64,000 bases of DNA. Source: Streptomyces sp. PKU-EA00015. Its GTDB lineage: Bacteria > Actinomycetota > Actinomycetes > Streptomycetales > Streptomycetaceae. Made by a program: the position numbers and the translations under genes. Shown here piece after piece: positions 7,726 to 18,491 of this stretch. The stretch is from assembly GCF_013387495.1 (NCBI RefSeq), contig NZ_JABZEE010000051.1, positions 60,370 to 124,369 on the forward strand, given 5' to 3'. The notes below the pieces were generated by a model. The model was not told the DNA's origin and made no database searches. It saw only the letters and a program-made list of their open reading frames with translations. Positions within the stretch are counted from its first letter, which is position 1. Each line of letters begins with the position of its first letter.

Positions 7726-7787
7726 GCGGAACCACTCCCCCGTGCGTTCACTGTCAATAAGGACTTCGTCCCCCGCACCTAAACACG

Positions 7788-7821
7788 ATCGGCCGCCGCC
7801 CGCTAGAGGGCGACGGCCGAT
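7788..7821 (-). terminator. Terminator of the M6 metalloprotease gene
   Basis: ATCGGCCGCCGCCC (7788-7801) pairs with GGGCGACGGCCGAT (7808-7821) with one mismatch, giving a 14-bp stem and a 6-nt loop. It begins 26 nt beyond the protease stop. Confidence 0.75.
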
Positions 7822-7847
7822 ACCCCTGTGACCTGCAGTTTTACGAA

Positions 7848-10265
7848 TTACTTGGTCGACGGGCCAACCTGGACCGTGATCGTCTGTCCGCTGCGCGGCT
7901 CCTTGACGATCGCGATCTTGGTGTTGGTGTCAGTTACCTTGACGCCCGCCGTCGGGTTCTCCGCGTACCAGTAGACGCCCTTGCGGTCGTCGAAGACGGA
8001 GGTGCCCGGCTGCGACGCCAGCGAGAACGGGACGCCCGCGTTGTGCAGCTGGAAGGCGTCCGTCCGGTACCGGCTGAACGTCGAGTCGAACGTCTGGATC
8101 TTGTTGCGCATCAGCGTGCCGTCGGCCCACTTCAGCGGCTTGGCATGGGCGTCGACCGGAAGGACCAGACCCTCACCCGGGTGGGCGCTGGTGTTGTTGT
8201 CCTTCTGGGAGGTGTCCCACTGCCAGATCAGCAGACCGTTCTGGTACGGGTAGTGCTCGACCCAGCCGTCCTTCGGCGCCTTCCAGCCGAAGTTGTACGG
8301 GCCGGCCTTGAGGGTCTTGTCGTACGAGACGTACTGGCGGTTCTCCGCGATGTAGTACTGCTCGTACTCCTTGGTGAAGCCCTCACCGATGCGGGAGAAG
8401 CCCTTCGCGGTCCAGCCGGGGACCTCGCCCTCGGCGTTGTCCGAGAACAGCGGGGCGCCATCGGCGTTGATCACGACGGAGTCGGCCGCGAAGCCCTTGC
8501 CCGCGACGCCTCCGTCCGTCTGGTAACGGAAGCGGACGTCGACCTTCTTGCCCGCGTAGGCGTCCAGCGCGTAGACGAGCTTCTTGTGGCCGTCCGACGG
8601 GCCGGTCAGCGCCGGCTTGTCGCTCGCATCGCGGGTGATGGCCTTGCCGTCGGCCGTGCCGTCCACCGGCGTCCAGTTGGCGCCGCCGTCCGTCGACACC
8701 TCGGCGTAGAGGTAGTCGTAGTCCGCCTCGATGTCCCACCAGCCGGTGAGCTCCAGCGTGGCCTTGGACTTGCCGGAGAGGTCGACCGTGCGGGACAGGG
8801 TGTTCTTGAGGTCGTCACCCATGTCGCTCCACCACTGCTGGGAGCCCTCGGCGGGCTTCACGACAGTGGTGGTGACCTTCTTCTTCGGCAGCTCGACGAG
8901 GAGGGCCTGCGGCTTCTTGGTGTTGTACTCGGCCACACCCAGCGTGTGGGTGGACTTCGTCGCCGCCTTGGCCTTGGTGTAGTTGAGCCACCCCAGCTGC
9001 AGCTTGTCCCAGGCGGTCATGTCGCCGGGGAGGTCGCCGATGGAGTCCTTGCCGGTGCCCAGCCAGGAGCCGGCCGACATCAGGGTCCAGAAGCCGGTCG
9101 AGTTCTCGCCCTTGCCCGAGGTGTCGTAGTGGTCGGGCAGACCGAGGTCGTGGCCGTACTCGTGGGCGAAGACGCCGAGGCCGCCGTTCTCGGGCTGCAC
9201 GGTGTAGTCGCCGACCCAGATGCCGGTGTCGCCGATCTGGGTGCCGCCCGCCTTGTTGTTCGCGGGGCCGGTCTTGCCGGCGTCGGTGCCGTACGCGTAC
9301 CAGCGGTGGGCCCACAGGGCGTTCGGGCCCTCGGCGCCACCGCCCGCGGACTCGTCCTCGCCGGCGTGGACGAACTGGAAGTGGTCGATGTAGCCGTCGG
9401 ACTCGTTGAAGTCGCCGTCGCCGTCGTGGTCGTAACGGTCCCACTTGTCGTACTCGGCGAGCGTCGCCTTGATCTCGGCGTCCGACGCGCCCTTGGCCTT
9501 CTGGTCGGCGACCCAGGCGTTGACGCCGTCGCGGACGGCGTCCCAGGCGTTGGCGCAGTTGGACTGGCCGCAGTAGTTGGAGCCGTAACGGGCCTCGTTG
9601 TAGTCGACCTTGACCCAGTCGGAGACCATGCCGTCGACCGAGTAGCGACCCGAGGAGGTCTTCTCGTAGTAGGTCTTCAGGGAGTGCTTCGGCTGCCCGT
9701 TCTCGTCCTTGCCGGTGCCGAAGTAGAGGTCCTCGAAGTGCTTCTGGTTGTAGTCGGCCTGCCAGGCGGTCGAGTTGTCCTTCGACCGGTCGGGCTCGGC
9801 GATCTTGTTGTGCTGCGGGCCGGGCGTGCCGCCGTACTTCTTGACCGGGGGCTTGGGCCCGTCCGCGCCGTCCGGGTCGAACATCGTCGTGTCGTCGACC
9901 TTGTCGCCGAACTCCACGAGGATGGTGAAGATCTTGTCGGTCTTCTCCCGGGCGAGCTCGACGTACTTCTTGTCGTCGAGCTTGACGACGTTCGAGCCGC
10001 CGCGCTTCTGCACGGTGGCGTCGCCGGTTATCAGCTGCTCCATCGCAGCGTCGCGCTGCGCCTCCTGCTGCTTGCTGAAGGGGCCGTCGAGGTCGTGGTC
10101 GACATGGGCCTTGTGCGCGGCCGGGTCGTGGCGCTCGACGGCAGCCCGGTCCGACGACTGCTGGTTGTCGGCCTGGGCGAAGGTGAACGCCGAGGCCGTC
10201 GCGGTCGTGGCGGCGAGCGCGACGACGACCGCGGACGCTCTGAACGTCCGTCGCTTGCTGGTCAC
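7848..10265 (-). CDS. Secreted M6-family metalloprotease (immune inhibitor A-like)
   Basis: An 805-residue exported zinc protease. The GTG at 10265 has GGAGG 9 nt upstream and opens a signal peptide: TSKRRT, a hydrophobic Ala/Val segment, then a cleavage region near ASAFTFAQA. A propeptide of roughly 90 residues precedes the catalytic domain. The zinc motif is FAHEYGHDLGLPDHYD, coded near 9150, with the HExxH core and following Gly-His. The C-terminal half carries a jelly-roll MAM-like segment typical of InhA enzymes. Family members degrade extracellular proteins. It stands alone with its own terminator. ECF or developmental control cannot be read from sequence. Confidence 0.92.
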   Translation of the reverse strand: MTSKRRTFRASAVVVALAATTATASAFTFAQADNQQSSDRAAVERHDPAAHKAHVDHDLDGPFSKQQEAQRDAAMEQLITGDATVQKRGGSNVVKLDDKKYVELAREKTDKIFTILVEFGDKVDDTTMFDPDGADGPKPPVKKYGGTPGPQHNKIAEPDRSKDNSTAWQADYNQKHFEDLYFGTGKDENGQPKHSLKTYYEKTSSGRYSVDGMVSDWVKVDYNEARYGSNYCGQSNCANAWDAVRDGVNAWVADQKAKGASDAEIKATLAEYDKWDRYDHDGDGDFNESDGYIDHFQFVHAGEDESAGGGAEGPNALWAHRWYAYGTDAGKTGPANNKAGGTQIGDTGIWVGDYTVQPENGGLGVFAHEYGHDLGLPDHYDTSGKGENSTGFWTLMSAGSWLGTGKDSIGDLPGDMTAWDKLQLGWLNYTKAKAATKSTHTLGVAEYNTKKPQALLVELPKKKVTTTVVKPAEGSQQWWSDMGDDLKNTLSRTVDLSGKSKATLELTGWWDIEADYDYLYAEVSTDGGANWTPVDGTADGKAITRDASDKPALTGPSDGHKKLVYALDAYAGKKVDVRFRYQTDGGVAGKGFAADSVVINADGAPLFSDNAEGEVPGWTAKGFSRIGEGFTKEYEQYYIAENRQYVSYDKTLKAGPYNFGWKAPKDGWVEHYPYQNGLLIWQWDTSQKDNNTSAHPGEGLVLPVDAHAKPLKWADGTLMRNKIQTFDSTFSRYRTDAFQLHNAGVPFSLASQPGTSVFDDRKGVYWYAENPTAGVKVTDTNTKIAIVKEPRSGQTITVQVGPSTK

Positions 10266-10645
10266 TTGATGGTTCCTCCCCCGCGTCCCGTCGCCGCTGC
10301 GGACAGGAGTGTGGGGTCGTCCGCGCGCGCGGTGTACGCGTCTCAAGTGACGACATTCGACCGGAATCGGAGAAGAAAAGACAGTCCTTGACTTGAACAG
10401 GCCAACTGCACTATGCAGGAGCGGAGTTCCGATATGCGGACGGTGGCGATTCGGGACAAGGGGCGCGGATTTCCAGCCACTCGGTCGAAAGGAATGACTC
10501 CGTGCGCCCCCCATGCACCGGCACCGTGGGTTAGGTCACGCTTACTGCCGGTTCCTCACGGGCATTCAGGATCGTAGAGTCTTGCGGCGGTGCGACTACC
10601 GGCCCCAAGTCTCTCCCCGCCCCTGCCCCGAGGACGGATACCGTG
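10266..10645. other. Divergent promoter region between the M6 protease and a small membrane protein
   Basis: A 380-bp gap. It contains CTGCA-CTA-TGCAG at 10406-10418 about 140 bp before the protease start, and an A-rich stretch (AGAAGAAAAGACAG) near 10370. The right part leads to the gene at 10646. I see no gene in it. Confidence 0.5.
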
Positions 10646-10981
10646 ATGCCGCGTCCGACTGCCGCACAGTACGCCTACGGTTCGGCCACCGTCGTCTTCT
10701 CGACCGTCGCCCTGCTGCTGCTGACCCGTACGACGGACGGCATCGCCGTCGCCGCGATCGGCGTCCTCGCCCTCGCTCTCGGCCTCGCGGTCGCGCTCGC
10801 CCTTCCCGTGCGCCGCGTGGCCGGGCCGTCCGGGGAGCGCGCCGCGTCCCGTGCGGCGGACCTCGTCGCGGCGGGCCGCGCCCCCGAGCCGACGGCCTCG
10901 GCCGCCGCCGACGGTCTCACCACCCGCGTGCCGGCGTCCCGCGCCGGGGCCGGGATCGCCGGACACTCGCTACGCCGCTGA
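10646..10981 (+). CDS. Hypothetical small membrane protein, 111 aa
   Basis: Two hydrophobic segments (about residues 14-28 and 35-52, the latter IAVAAIGVLALALGLAVALAL) form a helical hairpin, followed by an Ala-rich soluble tail of about 55 residues. The ATG at 10646 is preceded by GAGGACGG; a GTG at 10643 is equally possible. The last 12 bp overlap the end of the convergent RDD gene. I recognise no family domain. Confidence 0.65.
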   Translation: MPRPTAAQYAYGSATVVFSTVALLLLTRTTDGIAVAAIGVLALALGLAVALALPVRRVAGPSGERAASRAADLVAAGRAPEPTASAAADGLTTRVPASRAGAGIAGHSLRR

Positions 10982-11743
10982 GACGACGACCGTCTTCCCC
11001 GCCTTGTCGTGCAGGCCCTGCTTGTAGGGCTTGTCGGTCAGCACGGTGATGAGGATGACGAGCCACCAGATGCAGTAGCAGCACACCAGCGCGGGCACCC
11101 ACAGCACGATGGCACGCATCAGCGCGGAACTCGTGTCCGGCGTCCGCCCGTCGTCGAGCATCGCGACCCGCAGCTTCATCAGCCGCTTGCCCACGGTCTG
11201 GCCGTTCCTCTTCGTCATGATCGTGTCGTAACCGATGTACGCGACCAGGGAGATGAGCGTCCACAGCCACTGCCGGCCCGTGTTGACCCGGTCGGTGATC
11301 TCCTCCCAGTCGTCGCCTCCCCGGGTCACATCCAAGCCGCCGGTCAACAGGGAGATCACCGCGAGGGGGATCGCGATGATCAGGATGTCGACGAGCCGTG
11401 CGACGAAGCGCTTGCCGAACTCGGCGAGCGGCGGCATTCCCGCGAGCGGATCCGCGCCGCCGTACGGACCGCCGCCTCCGTAGGGACCGCCGCCGTACGG
11501 ACCGCCGCCGCCGTAGGGACCGCCGGGCGCGCCCGCGCCACCGCCGGGCGTGTCGTACGGGGAGCCGCCGCCGGGCGGCGGGCCGCCCTGCCCCCCGGCG
11601 CCGCCGTACGGAGAACCGGGCGGCGGCCCCTGGCCCTCGCCGCCGCCGGTCCCGCCGCCCTCGCCGGACGAAGGCTCCTGCGGCCTCTTGCGGAACGGGT
11701 CGTCATCGGGCGGCGGGCCGGGCGGCGGCTGATCGTTGCTCAT
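10970..11743 (-). CDS. RDD-family membrane protein with Gly/Pro/Tyr-rich N-terminus
   Basis: A 257-residue protein. The first ~110 residues are low complexity with repeated GGGGPYGG-like units. The C-terminal RDD domain starts near FGKRFVARLVDILIIAIPLAV, holds the Arg-Asp pair that names the family, and has three or four membrane helices ending in FIWWLVILITVL-like sequence. The ATG at 11743 was chosen because the homologous N-terminus MSNDQPP begins there. RDD proteins are poorly characterised; some act in ion exchange. A second RDD gene lies just upstream on the same strand. Confidence 0.87.
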   Translation of the reverse strand: MSNDQPPPGPPPDDDPFRKRPQEPSSGEGGGTGGGEGQGPPPGSPYGGAGGQGGPPPGGGSPYDTPGGGAGAPGGPYGGGGPYGGGPYGGGGPYGGADPLAGMPPLAEFGKRFVARLVDILIIAIPLAVISLLTGGLDVTRGGDDWEEITDRVNTGRQWLWTLISLVAYIGYDTIMTKRNGQTVGKRLMKLRVAMLDDGRTPDTSSALMRAIVLWVPALVCCYCIWWLVILITVLTDKPYKQGLHDKAGKTVVVSAA

Positions 11744-11828
11744 GGGGGCAGTGCATACCGGCACAAAGGGCCTCGCAACGGCTCGCGCGCGTTCGGGGGA
11801 ACACACGCCACACGGCGCACGAAGCGGA

Positions 11829-13373
<1,545 letters not shown>

Positions 13374-13534
13374 CACCGTGGTCCCGTATCTCTTCGAGGC
13401 CTCAATACAAGGCTCCACATCTATCAGACACTCGCACGCACCTGGGCCGGTCCTTCGGTAACGACCACTTTCCGGTAAGGGCGCGGTCACGGAAAGTTGT
13501 CACCCGAAGTCGCGTAAGAGCCGTGGGGGAAGCC

Positions 13535-13586
13535 CCTCTCCTCCGGTGAGGCCCGCTCGGGGCGGGCCTCACCGGAGCAGGAGAGG
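13535..13586 (+). promoter_or_regulatory. Leader hairpin that buries the ssgG ribosome-binding site
   Basis: CTCCGGTGAGGCCCGC (13541-13556) pairs perfectly with GCGGGCCTCACCGGAG (13562-13577) with a 5-nt loop. After a 3-nt bulge, CCTCTC (13535-13540) pairs with GAGAGG (13581-13586), which is the ssgG Shine-Dalgarno region. The combined 22-bp structure would block initiation at the ATG at 13596. No upstream gene on this strand needs a terminator here, so a role in the ssgG transcript is more likely. Confidence 0.6.
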
Positions 13587-13595
13587 AAGACGACG

Positions 13596-14030
13596 ATGAA
13601 GAAGAAGACCGTGGTGGAACGCGAACTGCAGGTGAAGCTGGTGCTGTCGCCGGAGCGCAGTGTGCCCGTGCCGGCCCGGCTGACCTACCGCGCCGACGAC
13701 CCGTACGCCGTCCACATCACCTTCCACACCGGCTCGGACCACCCCGTCGACTGGACGTTCGCCCGCGATCTCCTCGTCGAGGGGGTGTTCCGGCCGTGCG
13801 GCGGCGGTGACGTACGCGTGTGGCCGACGAAGTCCGCGGGCCGCAGCGTCGTCCTGATGGCGCTCAGTTCACCCGACGGTGAGGCGCTGCTGGAGGCGTC
13901 CTCGGCAGTGGTGTCCGGGTGGCTGGAGCGGACACTGAAGGTGGTGCCGCCCGGCTCGGAGACGGAGCAGCTCGGCATCGACGACGGCCTGGCCGAGCTG
14001 CTGTCCCCCACCAGGACCGAGGACGCGTAG
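13596..14030 (+). CDS. ssgG: SsgA-like sporulation/cell-division protein, SsgG type
   Basis: A 144-residue SsgA-like protein. These proteins occur only in sporulating actinomycetes and direct where septa form and when spores separate. The core is visible: PVPARLTYRADDPYAVHITF near the N-terminus, VDWTFARDLLVEGV in the middle, and a helix ending in LERTLKVVPPG. The SsgG assignment rests on recalled synteny beside an FAD-linked oxidase, a TPR protein and hppD; in S. coelicolor ssgG mutants septum positioning is affected. The start follows AGGAGAGG. Convergent with the FAD oxidase 20 bp downstream. Confidence 0.85.
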   Translation: MKKKTVVERELQVKLVLSPERSVPVPARLTYRADDPYAVHITFHTGSDHPVDWTFARDLLVEGVFRPCGGGDVRVWPTKSAGRSVVLMALSSPDGEALLEASSAVVSGWLERTLKVVPPGSETEQLGIDDGLAELLSPTRTEDA

Positions 14031-14050
14031 CGGAGTGGGAGGGTGAGGTC

Positions 14051-15418
14051 TCAGAAGAGCTTGCCGGGATTGAGGATCCCGAGCGGGTCGAAGGTGCGGC
14101 GAATACCGCGCTGCAACTCCAGACCCACCGGCCCCAGTTCGCGTGCCAGCCATTCCTTCTTCAGCACGCCGACGCCGTGCTCGCCGGTGATGGTGCCGCC
14201 CAGCTCCAGACCGAGCGCCATGATCTCGTCGAACGACTCGCGGGCCCGCCGCGACTCGTCGGGGTCGAGGTGGTCGAAACAGACGACGGGATGGGTGTTG
14301 CCGTCACCGGCGTGCGCGCAGACGCCGATGGTGAGGTCGTACTTGTGGGCGATCGCCGCCGTGCCGTCGATCATCTCGCCCAGCTTGGAGCGCGGGACGC
14401 AGACGTCGTCGATCATCGTCGCCGACTTGACGGTCTCCAGCGCGGTCAGGGACAACCTGCGCGCGTGGAGCAGCAGTTCGGACTCGGCGGCCGTGTCGGC
14501 GGGCACGACCTCGCTCGCACCCGCCGCCTCGCAGAGCGCCGCGACCGCGGTGAGGTCGGCGGCCGGGTCGGGGGTGTCGAAGGCACACAGCAGCAGGGCC
14601 TCGGTGGTCTCCGGCAGCCCCATGTTGGCCAGCTTGTTGACCGCCCGGACGGTGGTGCGGTCCATGATCTCCAGCAGCGACGGGGTGTGGCCGCGCTCCA
14701 TGATCGCGCAGACGGCGTCGCAGGCGCTCGCCGCGGAGGGGAACTCGGCGGCGAGCACGAGCTGGGCGGGCGGCTGCGGCTTGAGCGCCAGCACCGCCTC
14801 GACAACGATGCCAAGGCTGCCCTCGGAGCCCACGAACAGACGCGTGAGGTCGTAGCCCGCGACGCCCTTGGCGGTGCGCCGGCCCGTGGTCAGCAGCCTG
14901 CCGTCGGCGAGGACGACCGTCAGCCCGAGCACGTATTCGGCGGTCACCCCGTACTTGACGCAGCACAGTCCGCCGGACGCCGTTCCGATGTTGCCGCCGA
15001 TGGTGCACATCTCCCAGCTGGAGGGGTCCGGCGGGTAGTACAGGCCGTGCTCGTTCACCGCGCGGGACAGCACCGCGTTGACGACGCCCGGCTCGACGAC
15101 CGCGATCCGGTCGACCGGGTTGATCTCCAGGATCCGGTCCATCTTGGTCAGCGACAGCACGATGCAGCCGTCCGACGCGTTGGCCGCGCCCGACAGGCCC
15201 GTACGGGCGCCCTGCGGCACCACGGGCACGCGCAGAGCGGTCGCGGTCCGCATCACGTGCTGGACCTGCTCGACGGTCCGGGGCAGGACCACGACGGCGG
15301 GGCTGCCCGCGTCGCAGAAACTCGCCATGTCGCGCCCGTACGAAGCGGTCACGTCCGGGTCGGTGATCAGTGCCTCGGCCGGCAGTCCGGCACGCAGCCG
15401 TTCCAGGAGATCGTCCAT
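14051..15418 (-). CDS. FAD-linked oxidase, GlcD/D-lactate dehydrogenase type
   Basis: A 455-residue flavoprotein. The FAD-binding fold has VVVLPRTVEQVQHV, PVVPQGARTGLSGAAN and PSSWEMCTIGGNIGTASGG, and the C-terminal cap ends in FDPLGILNPGKLF, as in glycolate oxidase GlcD and D-2-hydroxyacid dehydrogenases. The metal or substrate histidines lie in CAHAGDGNTHP and GEHGVG. It probably oxidises a 2-hydroxy acid. The ATG at 15418 follows a weak GGGATC, so translation may be inefficient. Substrate not inferable. Confidence 0.9.
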   Translation of the reverse strand: MDDLLERLRAGLPAEALITDPDVTASYGRDMASFCDAGSPAVVVLPRTVEQVQHVMRTATALRVPVVPQGARTGLSGAANASDGCIVLSLTKMDRILEINPVDRIAVVEPGVVNAVLSRAVNEHGLYYPPDPSSWEMCTIGGNIGTASGGLCCVKYGVTAEYVLGLTVVLADGRLLTTGRRTAKGVAGYDLTRLFVGSEGSLGIVVEAVLALKPQPPAQLVLAAEFPSAASACDAVCAIMERGHTPSLLEIMDRTTVRAVNKLANMGLPETTEALLLCAFDTPDPAADLTAVAALCEAAGASEVVPADTAAESELLLHARRLSLTALETVKSATMIDDVCVPRSKLGEMIDGTAAIAHKYDLTIGVCAHAGDGNTHPVVCFDHLDPDESRRARESFDEIMALGLELGGTITGEHGVGVLKKEWLARELGPVGLELQRGIRRTFDPLGILNPGKLF

Positions 15419-15526
15419 GATCCCAGCGTCGCACCGGGGGCCATCGGTGTGAACCCGTCTGCGTTCCGCTTCGCACAACCGAGTGTGTACTTCGTATGAG
15501 CTGCCCGCTGACGCACAGTGAGCGCC

Positions 15527-17167
15527 ATGAAGAGCGAAACCCTGAAAAACGCCGCTGTCAGCACGCTGGTCGGCGCGACGCTGGTCACCGGGGTGATCCT
15601 GCTCGCGCCCATGTGGGGGGAGGAGACGAGTACCGGGCCGGTCACCCAGCGGTCCGCGGTCCGCGCGGTGGCCGCGGCCGGTGCGGGGGCGCCGGCCGCG
15701 CCGGCGGATCTGAAGGCGCTGATCAGCGATTACGAGAACTGGCTGCGCCGCTATCCGAGTGACGGGCAGTCATGGGCGGTGCTCGGCGCGGCCTACGTGG
15801 AGCGGGGCACTCGGTTCGCGCGGCCGCAGGACTTCTCGAAGGCGGAGGAGGCGCTCAGACGCTCGATGGAGCTCAGGACGGCGAAGGAGCGGGACGACGT
15901 CCGCGCGCTGGTGGGGACGGCGGCGCTCGCCAACGCCCGGCACGACTACGTGACCGCACGCACCTGGGGCGAGCGGGCACGCAGCCGGGCCCCGAAGGCG
16001 TGGACGGTGTACCCGGTGCTCGTCGACGCCTACACCGGGCTGGGGAACCTCAAGGCCGCCGGCAAGGCGATGGACACGCTGCATGAACTGCACTCGGGGC
16101 CCCAGGTGCAGGACCGCGAGGCGCAGCTCTACCGGGACAGGGGCTGGCGGGAGGACGCCGCGGCCCTCGCGTACGACGCGACGGTTCGGGCCGACACGCG
16201 CCACGAGAAGGCCGTCGCGCTCGTGCGGCAGGGTGATCTGGCCTGGGAGCGGGGCGAGGCCGCCGAGGCCGTGGACCACTACGACGCGGCGCTGGCGGCC
16301 GACCCCCGCAGCCACCCTGCCCTGGCGGGACGTGCCCGCGCCCTGGTGGCGCTGGACCGCACGGATGAGGCGCAGCGGGACTACCAGGAGGCACTCGACA
16401 TGGCGCCGCTGCCCGAGTACGCGCTGGAGGCGGGCGAGTTGGCCGAGTCGCTCGGCCTGGACGGGGACGCGGCGACCCAGTACGCCCGGGTGCGGACGCT
16501 GGTCGGGGAGGCACGTGCCCACGGGGTCGACGGCGACCTGGTGCTGGCGCGGTACGAGGCGGACCACGGCGACCCGGAGTCGGCGGTGCGGCGCCTCCAG
16601 GGCGAATGGTGGCGCGGCCATCGCAGCGTGCACGTCGCGGACGCGATGGGCTGGGCGCTGTACCGGGCGGACCGCGCGGAGGACGCGCTGCCGTTCGCGA
16701 AGCTCGCGACGGGGCGGGAGGCGCGGAATGCGCTGTTCTCGTACCACCGGGGCGAGATCGAGCAGGCACTCGGCGACGAGGGGCGGGCGCGCCGGTACTT
16801 CGAGGACGCGCTGCGCATCAACCCGGACTTCTCGCCCCTGTACGCGCCGGCGGCCCGCGAGGCGCTGGAGGCGCTCGGCGAGCCGCCGGCGGAGGGTCCG
16901 ATGGACGTGGACGGGGACGGGCTGCCGGACAAGGAGCCGTGGGAGCCGCCGGTGGTGCCGCCGGCTGCGCCCGCGGGGGCGGGGGTGCCGTCGGCGGAGC
17001 CGTCCGCGAGTCCGTCGGCGAGTCCGTCTGTGACGCCTTCGCAGCCGGTGGCACAGCCGTCGGTGTCGGCGCCGGCCTCGCCCTCGCCCTCGTGGTCACC
17101 CTCGGCGTCGGCGTCGCCGGGTGTGGTGTCGGTGGGGCCGTCGCCGCAGGTGTCCGGGGCGGGTTGA
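15527..17167 (+). CDS. Membrane-anchored TPR protein
   Basis: About 546 residues. An N-terminal hydrophobic segment (AAVSTLVGATLVTGVILLAP) is a signal anchor, so the rest faces outside. Several tetratricopeptide units follow, such as GQSWAVLGAAYVERG and RSHPALAGRARALVALDRTDEAQRDYQEAL, to about residue 460. The last ~90 residues are Pro/Ser/Ala-rich with repeated SASPS. A GTG at 15518 is an alternative start; neither has a clear ribosome-binding site. TPR repeats mediate protein contacts; the partner is unknown. Confidence 0.8.
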   Translation: MKSETLKNAAVSTLVGATLVTGVILLAPMWGEETSTGPVTQRSAVRAVAAAGAGAPAAPADLKALISDYENWLRRYPSDGQSWAVLGAAYVERGTRFARPQDFSKAEEALRRSMELRTAKERDDVRALVGTAALANARHDYVTARTWGERARSRAPKAWTVYPVLVDAYTGLGNLKAAGKAMDTLHELHSGPQVQDREAQLYRDRGWREDAAALAYDATVRADTRHEKAVALVRQGDLAWERGEAAEAVDHYDAALAADPRSHPALAGRARALVALDRTDEAQRDYQEALDMAPLPEYALEAGELAESLGLDGDAATQYARVRTLVGEARAHGVDGDLVLARYEADHGDPESAVRRLQGEWWRGHRSVHVADAMGWALYRADRAEDALPFAKLATGREARNALFSYHRGEIEQALGDEGRARRYFEDALRINPDFSPLYAPAAREALEALGEPPAEGPMDVDGDGLPDKEPWEPPVVPPAAPAGAGVPSAEPSASPSASPSVTPSQPVAQPSVSAPASPSPSWSPSASASPGVVSVGPSPQVSGAG

Positions 17168-17176
17168 TCTTCCCCC

Positions 17177-17222
17177 ACCCCGCCGACGCTTGAGGCACAG
17201 GGGTCCGGGCGGAGCCCCGGCA
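17177..17222 (+). repeat. GC-rich dispersed intergenic repeat, copy B
   Basis: CACCCCGCCGACGCTTGAGG followed by CACAGGGG and GGGCGGAGCCCCGG. It shares the CCGACGCTTGAGG core with copy C at 48001 and the GGAGCCCC tail with copy A. It lies between the convergent ends of the TPR gene and hppD, next to the hppD terminator. Confidence 0.55.
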
Positions 17223-17261
17223 AAGGCGTCGGGCACCCGGTGACCGCGGAACCGGGCAGGT

Positions 17262-17299
17262 CCGGCGCGTGCGGCGCGGGGGCGCGCCGCACGCGCCGG
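17262..17299 (-). terminator. Terminator of hppD
   Basis: CCGGCGCGTGCGGCGCG (17262-17278) pairs perfectly with CGCGCCGCACGCGCCGG (17283-17299), a 17-bp stem with a GGGG loop, starting 7 nt after the hppD stop. It may work in both directions for the convergent TPR gene. Confidence 0.85.
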
Positions 17300-17306
17300 G
17301 CGCGGG

Positions 17307-18461
17307 CTACAGGTTGCCGCGCTTCGCCTGCTCGCGCTCGATCGCCTCGAACAGCGCCTTGAAGTTGCCCTTGCCGAAGCCCATCGAGCCGTGTCGTTCG
17401 ATCATCTCGAAGAAGACCGTCGGGCGGTCCTGGACCGGCTTCGTGAAGATCTGCAGCAGGTAGCCGTCCTCGTCCCGGTCCACGAGGATCTTCAGCTCGC
17501 GCAGCGTCTCGACCGGCACCCGGGTCTCGCCGGCCCACTCGCCGAGGGTGTCGTAGTACGAGTCGGGCGTGTCGAGGAACTGGACACCGGCGGCCCGCAT
17601 CGTGCGCACGGTGGCGACGATGTCGTTCGTGGCGAGCGCGATGTGCTGGACGCCCGCGCCGCCGTAGAACTCCAGGTACTCGTCGATCTGCGACTTCTTC
17701 TTCGCGATCGCGGGCTCGTTGATCGGGAACTTCACCTTCAGCGTGCCGTCGGCGACGACCTTCGACATCAGGGCGGAGTACTCGGTGGCGATGTCGTCGC
17801 CCACGAACTCCTTCATGTTGGTGAAGCCCATGACCTTGTTGTAGAACGCGACCCACTCGTTCATCCGGCCGAGCTCGACGTTGCCCACGCAGTGGTCGAT
17901 CGCCTGGAAGGTGCGCTTCGCCGGCGGTTCGACGATCGGGTCCGCGGCCACGAAGCCCGGCAGGTAGGGCCCGTCGTAGTCCTTGCGCTCGACGAGCGTG
18001 TGGCGGGTCTTGCCGTAGGTGGCGATGGCGGCGAGGACGACGACCCCGTGGTCGTCCTTGACCTCGTACGGCTCGGTGATGCCCGTCGCACCGTGCTCGA
18101 CGGCGTACGCGTAGGCCGCGCGCGCGTCCGGAACCTCGATGGCGAGGTCGACGACACCGTCGCCGTGCGCGGCGACGTGGTCCGCGAGGAAGCGGCCCCA
18201 GTCGGTGGACGCCTTGATCACGGACGTGAGGACGAAGCGGGCGGCGCCGTTGGTGAGGACGTAACTCGCGGTCTCGCGGCTGCCGTTCTCCGGTCCGGAG
18301 TAGGCGACGAGCTTCATGCCGAAGGCCGTGGAGTAGTAGTGCGCGGCCTGCTTGGCGTTGCCGACGGCGAAGACGACCGCGTCCATTCCCTTCACCGGGA
18401 AGGGGTCTGCCTTGCGCGCGGTCTCCGGGGTGTGATCGATGGTCATCGAGTTATCTGCCAT
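17307..18461 (-). CDS. hppD: 4-hydroxyphenylpyruvate dioxygenase
   Basis: A 384-residue iron(II) dioxygenase converting 4-hydroxyphenylpyruvate to homogentisate in tyrosine catabolism, a step that also feeds melanin-like pigments in actinomycetes. It has the two vicinal-oxygen-chelate domains; iron ligands are H190 in IDHCVG, H273 in VQHIAL and E352 in FFEMIERHG. The C-terminal helix GFGKGNFKALFEAIE gates the active site. The start at 18461 has GGGGGAG 11 nt upstream; M6 (18446) is possible. The divergent Lrp/AsnC gene 121 bp away is the likely regulator. Confidence 0.96.
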   Translation of the reverse strand: MADNSMTIDHTPETARKADPFPVKGMDAVVFAVGNAKQAAHYYSTAFGMKLVAYSGPENGSRETASYVLTNGAARFVLTSVIKASTDWGRFLADHVAAHGDGVVDLAIEVPDARAAYAYAVEHGATGITEPYEVKDDHGVVVLAAIATYGKTRHTLVERKDYDGPYLPGFVAADPIVEPPAKRTFQAIDHCVGNVELGRMNEWVAFYNKVMGFTNMKEFVGDDIATEYSALMSKVVADGTLKVKFPINEPAIAKKKSQIDEYLEFYGGAGVQHIALATNDIVATVRTMRAAGVQFLDTPDSYYDTLGEWAGETRVPVETLRELKILVDRDEDGYLLQIFTKPVQDRPTVFFEMIERHGSMGFGKGNFKALFEAIEREQAKRGNL

Positions 18462-18491
18462 GGCAGCAGGCTCCCCCCGGGCCGCAAGGTG

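Noticed and set aside
8043..10391. 782-aa plus-strand ORF opposite the M6 protease
   Set aside because: It is a shadow of the real gene: composition is Val/Gly/Arg/Leu-rich with no domain, no Shine-Dalgarno, and codon bias follows the minus strand.
10381..10402. LexA-like or SOS box near GAACAGG upstream of the protease
   Set aside because: Only one half-site (GAAC) is present; the second does not fit the actinobacterial pattern.
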